64,000 nucleotides of DNA from Dichomitus squalens LYAD-421 SS1 (Eukaryota > Basidiomycota > Agaricomycetes > Polyporales > Polyporaceae): assembly GCF_000275845.1 (NCBI RefSeq), contig NW_006766969.1, positions 33,084 through 97,083 on the forward strand, given 5' to 3'. The position numbers and the translations under genes were made by a program. The notes below the pieces were generated by a model, which was given only the letters and a program-made list of their open reading frames with translations, made no database searches and was not told the DNA's origin. Shown here one piece after another: positions 37,601 to 48,523 of this stretch. Numbering within the stretch: position 1 is the first letter of the stretch; each line of letters opens with the position of its first letter.

Positions 37601-39560
37601 ATCCGCTTCTGTGGATGCGATCGACCCGATCACGGGCATTTCGATGCTTGCAAAGGACAACCCACCCGTGCTCCTGCACTGTTCTGCGGGTGTCGGAAGG
37701 ACGGGCGGGTTCATCGCCGTCGACGCGGTCCTCGATGGCGTCCGGCGCGAGATGCGCAAGAGAAAGGAGGGCTTCGTTCAGGACACTGCCGCGGCGCAGG
37801 CGGCATCCGAATATGGGCCGGAACGGTCGAGATCGGGGAGCGGGCGGAGCAGGAGCCACAGCCACAGCCAGTCGAGAAGCCGGGACATGAGCGTCGTGAG
37901 CCCCACCCCCGAGCGCGAGGTGGAGCAGAATGAGGCGATGGAGGTAGATCCGTCTCTGCTGGGGTTGGGATCCGAGACGAAGCAACTGACAATGCCCGTT
38001 TCGGTTGGCGGTCGTGAGGTGCATGTGCCAGTTGCGGGTTTTGCGGCCTCGGTCCCTATGGAGGTCGACGAACAACAACGCGAAGATGAGCAGACGCAAT
38101 CGCCAACGGCCGCTGATAAGCAAACGACCTCCGTTCCTCCCCCGTTGCTCAAGGCGTCCCCGGATCTTGTCGAGGAAGTCCGGCGCGCGGCCATTACCGC
38201 GTTGACAGCAACATCGATGGATAGTCCGTATGCGTTGACCGCGAACCAGCGAATGGGGTCAGCACGCCCAGTCCTAATGGGCGGTCGGTCAGAGGTCAGC
38301 TCCGACTCGCATTTTACGCATGCGGGCTCGCATGGGACGCTGTGGCCACGTTCGCTGCACTCGAGCAGCACTCCGTCCACGAACGCGAGCCAGACGGACA
38401 CCTCGACGAACTCGATGGTCGGCCAGACGGCGAAGCTGTCCATGTCGACTCCCTCCCCGCCCCCGTCTGGCCCATCTGGGGAGGCTACGTCGCTCTCGGG
38501 CTCCGCTTCCGCGTTCCCTACTGCTGCCAACCTGAGGCTCCGTGCGACTTCCCTTGGGTCGGAGGCGTCCCCGAAGCAAACTGGGGAGCTCCCTCCGCCA
38601 ACGAAGCCTTCGAAGGCTGCCCACTCGTACCGGCTTGATACTTGGCGGTCCGAAGTGCAGTCGTCGGCGGACTCCTCGTCGCGCAAGTCGGGAGGAGTCG
38701 TTCCTTCCCTGGCCGCTCAGTCTCGGTCTAACGCTGACAAGGTCGAGGTGGGCGACGCGAGCAGCGGTGAGGAGACGGCACATTCCGGCTCGCCCTCGCC
38801 CCCGCTGAAGGAACCGCGGAAGCTTCACGATGATACGTCGCCTCCACTGCTGTCGTCGTACGACGAACCGATTCGGAAGGTCGTCGAGGATATGCGGGAG
38901 CAGAGGATGAGCCTATGCCAGAGTCTGAGGCAGTATGTGTTTGTCCATCGGGCGATCATCGAGGGCGCGCTCATGATCGTGGATGAGGAGAAGAGAAGGA
39001 AGAAAGCCGAGGACGCGAAACGGCGGGCGAGTGCCGCAGGGGTTCGCGGCGGTGAGGGCGAACCGCGGGCCACTCAAGTCACCAGCAGCGAAGGCGCTCC
39101 TGGCGTCTCTTCGCCGTTAGCCTCACCAACATCCGCGCAATCGGCACCCGGTGCACGGGCGACGAACGTTCCTCAGGCCCTCCGGCTGGGCTCGTCGTTT
39201 TCCCCATCGTCTTCTGACGATCTCAGTAGTCGCGGCGGCGAACTTCCTCGGAAGCGTAGCGCCCCCGACTCGAGCTTGGACGATCACGTCGAGGCGCTGA
39301 CGTCGATGTCGATGTCGACATCGATGCCCGAGCTTGAGGTCGACACGACGAACATGGCCCTTGGGCTCTCATCCCCCGGCAGGGCCAAGCGCGGCGCGAG
39401 CCCGACGGAGCTGTTGATGGAGGGTCTTGACGGGGGCTTACTGCTCACGAAGAGACCGAGCCTGAAGAGACACGGGAGGCAGAGAACGGGCGACGCGGAA
39501 ATGTTCCAGTCCATGGGTGCAATGATGGCGGGCTCTCCGCCGTATGCGCCTCCGTCATGA
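34623..39560 (+). CDS. Rhodanese plus protein tyrosine phosphatase (Pyp/Ptp3-like)
   Basis: Predicted to dephosphorylate MAP kinases, by analogy with fission yeast Pyp1/Pyp2 and budding yeast Ptp3. The N-terminal part holds a rhodanese-like region (SSALILDIRPHNSYTQARIP, SRILVYDADS, FPDDREIAWLRSGFHAVW). A long Ser/Pro-rich linker follows, then the catalytic domain: YRNIWPFEHARVRL, DYMNASYVQP, the WPD loop in YLDWPDLNVPDDP, and the P-loop HCSAGVGRTGGF at 37677. The domain's closing helix with the Q motif (VVEDMREQRMSLCQSLRQYV) comes only at about 38880, after roughly 357 codons of low-complexity Ser/Pro/Glu sequence. A second insert (KPKPKRKVKHNSMGRRDD) lies between the pTyr loop and WPD loop. 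Introns at about 35494, 35930, 36812 and 36982 keep frame. The gene looks intact; the rhodanese region is degenerate, as in Pyp proteins, where it serves for kinase docking. Confidence 0.9.
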
Positions 39561-40292
39561 GGAATCTTTCCTGCTCCTTCGGTGTTTACTGCTGGGATGG
39601 ACGCTCCGTCTATCGACAGCCCAAGTCTCGCCGCACCGTCACGTTAATTTCGGCTCATTGTCTGCTTGTCCGTGTCCGTTGATCTCGCCGTCGCTGTTGC
39701 CCTGTTGTTATCCAGATTATGCTTCGTTGTCCATGTTATTTTGTACGTCGTGTCACCTTATCACCTCGCTCAAGCACGGAATCTTGTATCACCACCCTTT
39801 GTGCCTTCTCTCGCATGCTCATTAGTTCATGTATCCGCACCTCCCCTTTTTTCCACTCCAGTGCTACGGCCATTGAGTCCGTATCTTGTTTATCATACGA
39901 GCATTTCCTCACAATAGTAGTATACAGTTTCCACCACTGGGATCTCCCACCACGCAGGAAGCACTTGTTTGACTCATCATCCGCATTCACAGCCCATCAC
40001 TCATGACGTCCGTAACATATCCGTCTGTACATGCATATCGCTCTACCACTCGCATAGCCTCTCGATTACTCACGCCTTGCCGCGTTTGCGCGTGGTCAGA
40101 CGTCTTCATGCTTTTATCCATTGAGATTTTGGCTTGCTCAGATACTCAGCTCTGTAGAACTCCCTCGGACGCATCGCGTGGTGTACTCAAACGCAATTGT
40201 TCGCGTAGTGTATCTGTGTAATCAATATCTCTTATCCTCCTGGAGCCTCGATGCGCGATGTAGTCAGCATATCCTTTGGGACATACACCTGG
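39561..40292. other. Intergenic DNA, no gene supported
   Basis: T/C-rich 3' flank of the phosphatase gene followed by the 3' flank of family copy D. No supported gene. Confidence 0.5.
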
Positions 40293-41549
40293 TTAAAACA
40301 CAGGTTCCGGCGGCGAACCGTACAGTTCCTGATTTTCGTATAGAATCCTCAGCATCCTCTCCATCCCCACACGAGTGGCACTCCGTGGTTTGTCTTCGTC
40401 CATATCCACCGACCACGGTTGCACTTTGCCCCGCCGCATTGTCATCAACAACTGCCCTTCGCGGGGTCTCAGCGTCGACAAGGGGTACTCGTGTTTGTTA
40501 GGAGGCGGCACTGGTCGAATGGGGTCGCTGTCGAGGAGACGCAGTACCCGGAGTACCACGACGCGTCTCCCCGTGTGTTCAGGTAGGGTTGAAGGCTCGA
40601 AGCAACAGATTATAGAGCCTGTGGACGGCCATGATGCATGGTGAGTTACTTGAACGCTGATCGTGGACCAAGGACGGCTACCTTCAAAAGGGAAATAATC
40701 CGCCGCCCCTCCGATACCGTCCACAGGAACACGGAAGTTAGCGAGATTTTTGACAGGCTTCCTCACGACGGTGTTCTTGCCGATGGCCAGGCATGCTGCG
40801 TTGTAGTCTCCGAGTCGGAGCCTGCACCCTCGCCCGAACGAGCTCACCAGGGCCGTTATGCTGACACCTGTCCTCTGTCGGTAGTTCGCTGTTGTCAGTG
40901 TTTCCGCCGCAGATGCGGCGATTTCCAGAAGCTGTGCGGTCACCAGTCCATCCTGGAGTAGGAGTGTATGCAGGGCCGTGTAACTCTTCTTGCCGGTCAT
41001 GTAGAGAAGTGGTATCTTCCAGGGCATGCCGTACTCCGTGAGCAAGTCAGATCCCTCGGAAAAGCTGGCAGGATCCGGGGAGGGTGTGATGCAAAAGCGG
41101 AGTTCTCCTGCGAGCGGGGGGCTATACGGAGGGGTGTGATAGTATAGGAATCCGGCAGTGTTGGGAGGGAATCTGCGGTCTCGAAGTCCCCTCGCAGTGA
41201 TTCTGGCGAGGGGTCTTCCAAGTGATGTGTTTGAGGCATCTCTGGGATCGGAAGACCGAGCGACCAATGTGACGTTTGGTTGAGTCAGCATGCTGAAGTC
41301 TACGTAGTCGCTCGGAGTAAGCTTGGTTGAATCAAGAGTGCAGACTATTCGACGCTGCCACCGTCGCTGCATGCGTTCTGGCTGCGTTGAATCTCTCCCA
41401 GACTCGAGGTTCCCGGTTGTAATCTGTCGTGCATGACAGACTGTTGGCTGCTTGCCAGGCCAGTGAGGCGTGTGACGAATGTGTCGAAGACAGGACCTTT
41501 GGGAACTCAACAGGGTAATGCGGGATGATGCTACGATAGTCGGCGGCAT
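40293..41549 (-). CDS. Repeat-family protein, copy D (intact reference copy, function unknown)
   Basis: Continuous 418-codon frame with the shared promoter palindrome in place; the best reference for the family. Order of conserved blocks: MPPTIVASSRITLLSSQRSC, HIRHTPHWPGKQPTVCHARQ, TLDSTKLTPSDYVDFSML, FPPNTAGFLYYHTPPYSPPL, AGELRFCITPSPDPASF, GSDLLTEYGMPWKIPLLYMT, LHTLLLQDGLVTAQLLEIAA, ALVSSFGRG, FRVPVDGIGG, IICCFEPSTLPEH, RVVVLRVLRLLDSDPIRPVP, LRPREGQLLMTMRRGKVQPW and ENQELYGSPPEPVF. No signal peptide, membrane helix, Walker motif or metal-binding cluster is apparent; the protein is basic and Pro-rich. It lies divergently from GH16 copy 2, about 1.5 kb apart. I recognise no domain. A TE-derived origin is possible but no transposase or integrase motif is seen. 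Confidence 0.7.
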   Translation of the reverse strand: MPPTIVASSRITLLSSQRSCLRHIRHTPHWPGKQPTVCHARQITTGNLESGRDSTQPERMQRRWQRRIVCTLDSTKLTPSDYVDFSMLTQPNVTLVARSSDPRDASNTSLGRPLARITARGLRDRRFPPNTAGFLYYHTPPYSPPLAGELRFCITPSPDPASFSEGSDLLTEYGMPWKIPLLYMTGKKSYTALHTLLLQDGLVTAQLLEIAASAAETLTTANYRQRTGVSITALVSSFGRGCRLRLGDYNAACLAIGKNTVVRKPVKNLANFRVPVDGIGGAADYFPFEGSRPWSTISVQVTHHASWPSTGSIICCFEPSTLPEHTGRRVVVLRVLRLLDSDPIRPVPPPNKHEYPLSTLRPREGQLLMTMRRGKVQPWSVDMDEDKPRSATRVGMERMLRILYENQELYGSPPEPVF

Positions 41550-41584
41550 CTAGATCGAACTCATATTCATCAATTGGAGACTCG

Positions 41585-41601
41585 ATTCAACACTTTTGAA
41601 T
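41585..41601 (-). promoter_or_regulatory. Shared promoter palindrome of the repeat family (copy D)
   Basis: ATTCAA-N5-TTGAAT with 35 bases between its near edge and the ATG at 41549. It is followed on the plus strand by GACTTACAGTGCTG, the counterpart of the CGACCTACAGCGCTG block at copy A. Confidence 0.6.
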
Positions 41602-43087
41602 GACTTACAGTGCTGTGACACAGACGTCTCCGTCCAACTACTTCCGCCGATAGCGGTTGGCTTCTACTTAACCAGTGGCAGACCGGCTTGTGCAGCTTAC
41701 GGGCGGCATTGAGGCGTGGGAATGTTGTCGGGCTTCCGACGTATGTTTTCATGCTCGGACTTCGCTCCTCCCTCCTTCAACTTGCCTTTCACCTTTAGCG
41801 TTTGAGATCATATGAGGGAATCCCACACGGCCCAGACACACTGTCTGTTATGTCTCACCTCAGCCATGAAGTACTCTTGGCGGAAAGTCTTCCAAATCCG
41901 TGTCATCTTACATACCTCACGTCTCTGTGCATTGTGCCTAGTAGTAAAGTTCCGTCATGACGAGGTACGTCCTCCCGAGGAAGTGATCAGACTGCGATAT
42001 CCATATACATTGATTCCTGGTTTCGACGTTACAGCCGGGATATTTTCAGGACGATGATCTCATATCGTCCGAAACCTCGCTCCGAGTCCCGCCGTTCTTC
42101 GTTGTCATCATACAGAGAGAATAAGCTTCTCTTAGGGACGGCTCCTCGCTCGAGCCCATGTTGCACGGCGCGGAGCCGAAACTTGACATGCTGCAGTCTC
42201 TGTCTCTGGAAATCTGCTGGCAGTGCATTCTATTTCTGCCCACATCAGCTGAGGAACTTTGCATCTGCAGCTCTCATGTCACTCTGACTAGCTGGGTTGA
42301 TCCGTTGTCTGCCACATGGTGCTTGCAACTTGAGAACCACACCTCATCATCCTGTCTCGTGATCGAGCCCATGTTATCACGCCTGTAACATCCATATCCA
42401 ACAGCTAACCCCGACATCATCAGCGGCTCTCACCCTGTCTTACCCTTCGGGAGCGAGTGTGTCCGTTAGACTCGGGGATGTATGACGCGGCCTTCCGTAG
42501 TCCTTTTCGTTCCTACATACTGACCGAATTGGCGACAGCCTCAAACGTCAGGCCCTACCGGGTCGCATGTGTATTTGCTTCCATGTGACTATCTTTGCAC
42601 CATTTGGCTATTGAGGCATATGGGCTTCGTCTCTCGCGCGTCCCCATCTGGGACAAGTCTTTCCTTCTCTCTGGGGCTCAGAAGGTCACTGCCAGCATTG
42701 CCTCCGCGGGACCTTTGAGTGCTATCTGCAAAGAGGCCTGCGACCTTGCGGTTCCGACAATCGCTGCTGACCTTGTCCAGATTGCATATGCTCTCTTATC
42801 TGTCTGTCCGGCCCGTTCAGCATCATACGTACTACCTCTTCCTCACCACCGTTTCTCTACGTCACATAGTAGTTGAGTTCATTCGCTCCCGTAAGCCACT
42901 GCGATGTCGTGATCCGAGACCTTGAGGTAACCACTCCTCGAAGTAGTAGTTTCGCAAAGCTGATATTGACTTGGTAGTGGCCTCGTATAAATGTGGTCCA
43001 CTCGAAGACATCTCTCCGTGGGCCGCTCCCCCTCAAAATCTTCCTGTCCACACAAGCGCATCCAATCCTATCTCACACATCAACACC
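41602..43087. other. Intergenic between family copy D and GH16 copy 2; inverted duplicate of 14164-15575
   Basis: No gene is supported. The sequence corresponds in inverted orientation to the gap between GH16 copy 1 and family copy C. It likely contains the divergent promoters; the GH16 leader around 42960-43087 matches that at 14164-14290. Confidence 0.6.
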
Positions 43088-44581
43088 ATGTTCGCCACAT
43101 GCGCCTATCTCGCCCTCTTCTCCTGTCTCGTTGCCCCCGCACTCGGCACGACCTACGCGCAAAGTGACAGCTTTCAGGGCAGCGACTTTCTCTCTGGGTT
43201 CATACACCAGGCCATCGCAGACCCTACCCATGGCCGAGTGTAAGTCCCTCGCCTTATGCGCCAAACAGTAAGTGCTAAACAGTGTCTCGGTCGATCGTAT
43301 AGGAAATATGTCGACCAGGCGACCGCGGTTGCGCAGAACCTGACCTACGCCTCGGGCGAGCGACACGCTCATTCTCCGAGCGGACGACACGACGGTGCTC
43401 AGCGCTAGTGACCCCGGACGCAACTCTGTTCGACTGATGAGCAACAACGTGTATTCGAACCATGTGACCATGTGTGTACCTCCGATTGGTCTCGTTTAGC
43501 TACTGCCAGACTGCGCTCCTGATAAGACATTGTGAATCTGACGACCGTCTGCGTTGTGTGTAGATGGAACATTCGGCACATGCCTGAGGGCTGCGGGTGA
43601 GTCGCTCATGCTTTGTAAGGGGCACATTAAGCTCTCGATACCCTCGTCACTGTCCAAGCTACAGTTCGGGGGTGTGACTGGGATTGATGGGCATAGTCTT
43701 GTCTGACATGTTTCTCCGTGCCTGTTTATAGGACTTGGCCAGCGGTGTGGGAGGTTGGCCAGGATTGGCCGAACCAAGGTGAACAATGCTTCGGCCCAAG
43801 TTGAGGTATGTATGGGCTCACTGGTAGGCTGTTCGATAGGAGAGATCGACATCCTTGAGGGCGTCAACGACGAAGGGACTGACCAGGCCACACTCCACAC
43901 GGGCTCTAGTACGTCATCCGCATCATCCTCCCTTCTCCGAACGCTCATGTCTCCCTAAACGGCGCCCCTGCCCTGACAGACTGTACGGTTGGAGGAACGC
44001 GCACCATGGCTGGGACCTCTACCGGCGACAACTGCGACGTTAATGCGACGGGCAACAGCGGTTGTGGCGTGAAGTCCAACGACGTATCCTCATACGGCCC
44101 TGCGTTCAACGCGGCGGGGGGCGGCTTCTACGCAATGGAGCGCTCAGACGCGGGCGTGAAGGTCTGGTACTGGTCGCGGAACAGTGGGTCGATCCCGAAC
44201 GACGTGCTGAACGGCGCGGCGAACGTCGATACGGACAACTGGGGAACGCCGTTTGCGGACTTCTCGAGCACCTCATGTGATATGGCGTCGCACTTCGGGC
44301 CGCATAACATTGTTATCAACCTGACGTTCTGTGAGTATGGATATACGTGCTCTTCATCTGCTGAATAGACTGACGAATACTTCGGATAGGCGGCGATTGG
44401 GCTGGTGCGGTGTTTGAGGCTGATGGATGCCCTGGAGACTGTACTAGTGCGTATGGTCCCCCTTTTCGATCGCTTTTCCCAGGAACTCATTATATATCTT
44501 TGTATAGCATACGTCGACGAAAACCCTAGCGCATTCGCAAACGCATACTTCGACGTTGCATGGCTCAGGGTTTACCAGTAG
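43088..44581 (+). pseudogene. GH16 laminarinase-like gene, copy 2, with a 4-bp frameshift
   Basis: Fungal GH16 endo-beta-1,3(4)-glucanase homologue, secreted, acting on beta-glucans of cell walls. Signal peptide MFATCAYLALFSCLVAPALG, then DFLSGFIHQAIADPTHGRV. Exon 2 begins at 43303 (KYVDQATAVAQNLTYASG), where GCGA is tandemly repeated at 43356-43363. The extra four bases shift the frame and lead to a stop. In the restored register the exon continues to the splice site before WNIRHMPEGCGTWPAVWEV. The catalytic motif is intact (EIDILEGVNDEGTDQATLHT, nucleophile and acid/base Glu, at 43842-43859). Then come NCTVGGTRTMAGTSTGDNC, GGGFYAMERSDAGVKVWYW, DNWGTPFADF, HFGPHNIVIN and AYFDVAWLRVYQ. Apart from the 4-bp repeat all exons splice in frame, so this may be a very recent loss or an assembly error. 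Confidence 0.8.
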
Positions 44582-45260
44582 GAATCGACTTTCGTTTCAC
44601 CCCATCTCCTTCTCGTGCGCTATTGCGTCTCAAAGAATTTTGTGGCACTTTTCGGGCACTAGAGACGAAACGGGAGGCCTTTTGGGTGGCTTGTCTCAGT
44701 ACTCTTCGGAAAGTTGTGACTTAATGTTACCAACGCTTGCGTCTTTTCTGGACTTTACACTGCTCCAGTTGGTCCTGAATCAGGACGTCCGAGATATCTT
44801 CTCGGCACTTCCGAGCTAGATCCAAAATTAGCTGATCCGTCTCTGGTTCAGCCGCAGGAGCCCTGGTTCCTGGTGACAACGAGCAATCATAACCAAAGCT
44901 TTGAGGCTACAATCCGTCAAACCCTTGTTGCAATATAGGTTGTACAGGGTTTATTGCTGCCTCGTCTGTACGCTGACGGCGCAATCAATGATGTTCTGTT
45001 CCAGAGAATGCAAACGCATCGACTGAATGTCCTCAAGCTGCCATTGGTAATGTGCTCGAGAACACTGCTCCGCTCAGGTGCTTAGGGGAAAGCGATGTTC
45101 ATACCATGAAGCGGTTATTGGAGAGGCATAAGCTAAATTCAATTCGACAGCATTGTGTACCATTCATTCGCAAAGAAGGCAAGATCTGGATAATGATGGG
45201 ACAGGCAGAACCACCTGAACACGTCTAGCGTAAGACGGTTCTGGGAGACGTACGCTCATC
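44582..45260. other. Intergenic DNA, no gene supported
   Basis: 3' flanks of GH16 copy 2 and the reductase gene. Only short frames without motifs. Confidence 0.5.
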
Positions 45261-46281
45261 CTACGACGAACGACGCGCATTCTTCGTGAAGAAGTACCAG
45301 AAGAGACTCAATGTAACCGCCCTCGGAAGCCACAGGAGCACCCGGTACAGGGTCACTTTCGCTCCCGATACTATCTCCCTCGGGACCTTCTTCTGCAAGC
45401 TCCTCCTGACAACCTGCCGTGCGTACGCCTCTGCAGGCGTCGCGTCCGAAGTCTGGCTCGCGTGGATGCGAGCGACGATGTCCGTGAGGTACCGCTTGTA
45501 CAGCGAGCCCTCCGGCAGGCCCGGAAACGCCGCGGCCTGGTTATCGGACAGCTTCGAGCGGATGCCGCCGGTGGTCACTACGAGCACGGAGATGTCGTGC
45601 GGCTTGCATTCCATGTAGAGCACGTCGGAGAGCGATTGCACCGCCGCTTTGGTGGAGCCGTAGATGCCGGCCCACGGCGTGGGGCTGACCCGCGGCGGCG
45701 GCGGGGGGACTACGCGTCAGCTTCTCGCGCTTTTGGAAAGGGACGGGGCAGACGTACATGAGCGCCCCGATGGAGCTTATGTTGACGATGGTCCCGCTCT
45801 TGCGGGCGGCCATGTGAGGAATGACGGCCTTGCACATGCGGATGATCGAGAAGACATTTGTGTCGTATGTGCGCTCGATGACGTCCATAGGCACCTCAAT
45901 GACGGGTCCTTGAGTAGGGTTAGCACCGATAGCCAGCTCACGAGACCCAGCCCGCACCTACGCAGAGGACGCCAGCGTTGTTGACAAGCACGTCGATTCG
46001 CCCCTCTTTCTGTATGATGGTCTGCACGACCTCGTGCACATTATCTTCCTTCGTCACGTCGAGGGAGAGTTTCTCGATGTTGGGGGCGGTGAAGGCGTCT
46101 ATGGACTGCAGCCGCCGAGCGGTGGCGTACACTTTGCAGCCCTGCCTGGCGTATTCTTCGCACCTGGGCGGTTCGTTACGAGTTATACGGGGGAAGATTT
46201 GCGAACAGATGCTTACAGAGCAAAGCCGATGCCACCATTAGAGCATCCTGTAACAAGAACAACCTCTTGTGAAGTGGCCAT
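45261..46281 (-). CDS. Short-chain dehydrogenase/reductase, Ayr1-like
   Basis: NADPH-dependent classical SDR, closest in layout to the yeast 1-acyldihydroxyacetone-phosphate reductase Ayr1, which acts in ether/glycerolipid synthesis at ER and lipid droplets. Four exons: MATSQEVVLVTGCSNGGIGF carries the TGxxxGxG cofactor motif. Next come CEEYARQGCKVYATARRLQS and VLVNNAGVLCVG (NNAG), then IVNISSIGALIPTPWAGIYG with the catalytic Ser and YGSTK motif split by a small intron. The tail SLYKRYLTDIVARI and RVLLWLPRAVTLSLFWYFFT suggests a C-terminal membrane anchor. All introns have GT-AG ends and preserve frame. Intact. The exact substrate is inferred only from family similarity. Confidence 0.88.
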
Positions 46282-47620
46282 AGCCAGACAGCGTTCGCTA
46301 AGACCATGACGATTATGAGTAGGCAAATGAGAAGATCTATCAGCGATACCCCTCAAGCGTACAGGCTTATGATGTGTGTCGATACTCCTCGACCTATCAT
46401 TATGGAAGCAGCCAATCCGTCAGTATTCAACCGATTCTGAGCTCTGGGACCTGCTTCCGACCTCAACTAGAGCAGACTTGGACGCAGTGCAGATCAAAAG
46501 CCTCTTGTAGAACACTACTGAGTGAGTGACCGTTTGTACAAGGTGTCGCTGAGAGTCAGGAGTTAGCTGAGAAAGCCGGGCAGCAGAGAACGTTGCCGCA
46601 TCATCGTGCGGCCCTGAGAATGGCGGAAGTGGCAGTGCAGTTATTTGTAGATATTGAGATCATGTGTGGCTGGTAAGTACGTTGCGACACATATCAACGA
46701 AGAGGGTCGTCAGTTGAGTGCCCGTGCCGTTTTAAGACCAATTCCGAGGACCCACACCGTGCGGCTTACCGACTCTTGCTGACACACTATCGCAGACACA
46801 CCTCGGTACCAGTACTTACCGCCCTGCGCTCGGGAAGTCACTTGAATTTGCGGTTCTCGATGTTCAATAGGAAATGCCATACGTGTGATTGAAGGCAAGC
46901 TAGCTGTATGCAGCATGTGGAGCCGAAGGACACTCGACTGTCCTTCTATCGAGGATATGAACACTACATGTGCACTGGCATATGCGTCGAGGGTCGTGGT
47001 GTCCGGACGCAAGTGATCAACACCAGAGCCGGCATTCGAGCATCGGATGATGCTCAGTTCATGTAGACAGGCAGAAGGATAGAGAGGTCCGATTGATACG
47101 TCTGAATATGCGACAACGTTCAATACAGGCAGGAAAGATGACCGCGCTTTGTGATAATGGTACCCTGCACGTCTCCGGACGCACGCCCACAGACCGGGTC
47201 TGGGTAGAAGACTGGGGGACAACAACCGCCTAGATCGGTATGGAGCTCCGGATATGGCCCAACTTGCTTCCAACGGACCTGGGTCACCGGAAATTAGGCA
47301 GAGATCTCTCATACAAACATGGGAGCCAGCTTACCGAATGCTTCGAGGGCGAGAGAAGAAGACATCCGCTGCCGTTCTCATGGGCCGGTGAGCCGACGAG
47401 ACAAGGGGGAGCCACCCCCAAAGTCCGCGGCCCACCTAACACACACGATCAGGCAACGACGTCTCGGAGGACTCCCGAAGACAGATGCTAGTGGCCACAA
47501 GATGTGACTATCTTGGGTAACTTTACATCCTGCAGGCGGTCGTCAGATATGCCACCTTTACTGCAGTTGCAAGAGTCGACATCAGGATATAAAGTGTAGT
47601 TACCGAGCTGAACTCCTTGA
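46282..47620. other. Intergenic DNA, no gene supported
   Basis: Promoter side of the reductase gene followed by sequence without a supportable gene; a 200-codon minus frame (47312-46710) shows no motif. Confidence 0.45.
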
Positions 47621-48523
47621 TCACCACCGTGCGCTATGCTCTGCCTTGCTTAACGCATAGTGATAGGAAAGGTGGTGGTGTGCTTGGCTCAGCTGGTGGG
47701 CTGGGAAGATGGTCGAGGTGACTGTGTCCATGTCACCGAACGACGCTACGGATGAGCGAAGACGAGGATCAGGGCCACGAGACCGGGGAGACATGAGACG
47801 CGACATACCAGACTGGTATATAGTGCCGTGAGGACAAGCCGGAGGAATACGACCGCATATGATACTGCGTCTACTCGGTGTATGTGGGGAGTTGTTACGT
47901 GAAGGGGTTTGACCGGCGGGATAGCATGAGATGCAGAGAAGGTGGTGGTAGGAGTGAGGAGACATCGTCTTATGATGCAGGGCTATATACTGCTCGAAGA
48001 GCTGGCTGACCGGGGTTTGCCGCGGCTGGCATCTCGATCCCTTCACGGAGGTTGGCCTGTCCGTCGTGTGACGGTGGTTCCGGACGAGGTCCATGATGCC
48101 GAATGAGGCAGGTGCTGTGGTTTGCACGTCAAGATCGCACCTCAACGTCCAAGGAGCTGGGATGCAGCCGTATACTCCCTTCATGTGATTCTTGGTCCAT
48201 GTGAAGCTAACATACTCAAGCGCGACCCTCATTTCCTTTGTACTTCTACGCTGGGCGGATGACCGGATGCGCTGAACTGCCGCACGAAGTAGAATGGCTG
48301 GGTTTCCCATCATACCACGGTGCATCCATCGATATTCTACTGGGAGCTGGTCCGTGAGCGCCCTTCGACGGTAAGGCAGCAGTGCTCCTGCCGCACTATC
48401 CTCTTGAAGATTGAACTGCCTAGGGATAGTTAGTGCCACTGTCGCTAAGAGGAATACGTCTGGATGGCTCACGTTCGGTAAAAGCCAGCTAACGTCACTT
48501 CGGCGGTTAGGAGCGTTGGACAT
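47621..48523 (-). CDS. Long open frame, unrecognised, doubtful gene
   Basis: Uninterrupted 300-codon frame (LLPNVSHPDVFLLATVALTI, LPVEYRWMHRGMMGNPAILL, GVYGCIPAPWTLRCDLDV, then a His/Ser/Arg/Pro-rich C-terminal half). I recognise no domain. It has no introns, which is unusual next to heavily intron-split neighbours, and the composition of the second half looks like chance coding. It could be a remnant of a mobile element or a spurious frame. The flanks show no clear TATA box. Confidence 0.2.
   Translation of the reverse strand: MSNAPNRRSDVSWLLPNVSHPDVFLLATVALTIPRQFNLQEDSAAGALLPYRRRALTDQLPVEYRWMHRGMMGNPAILLRAAVQRIRSSAQRRSTKEMRVALEYVSFTWTKNHMKGVYGCIPAPWTLRCDLDVQTTAPASFGIMDLVRNHRHTTDRPTSVKGSRCQPRQTPVSQLFEQYIALHHKTMSPHSYHHLLCISCYPAGQTPSRNNSPHTPSRRSIICGRIPPACPHGTIYQSGMSRLMSPRSRGPDPRLRSSVASFGDMDTVTSTIFPAHQLSQAHHHLSYHYALSKAEHSARW

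Noticed and set aside
37778..38686. 302-codon antisense open frame
   Set aside because: Shadow of the GC-rich phosphatase gene on the opposite strand.
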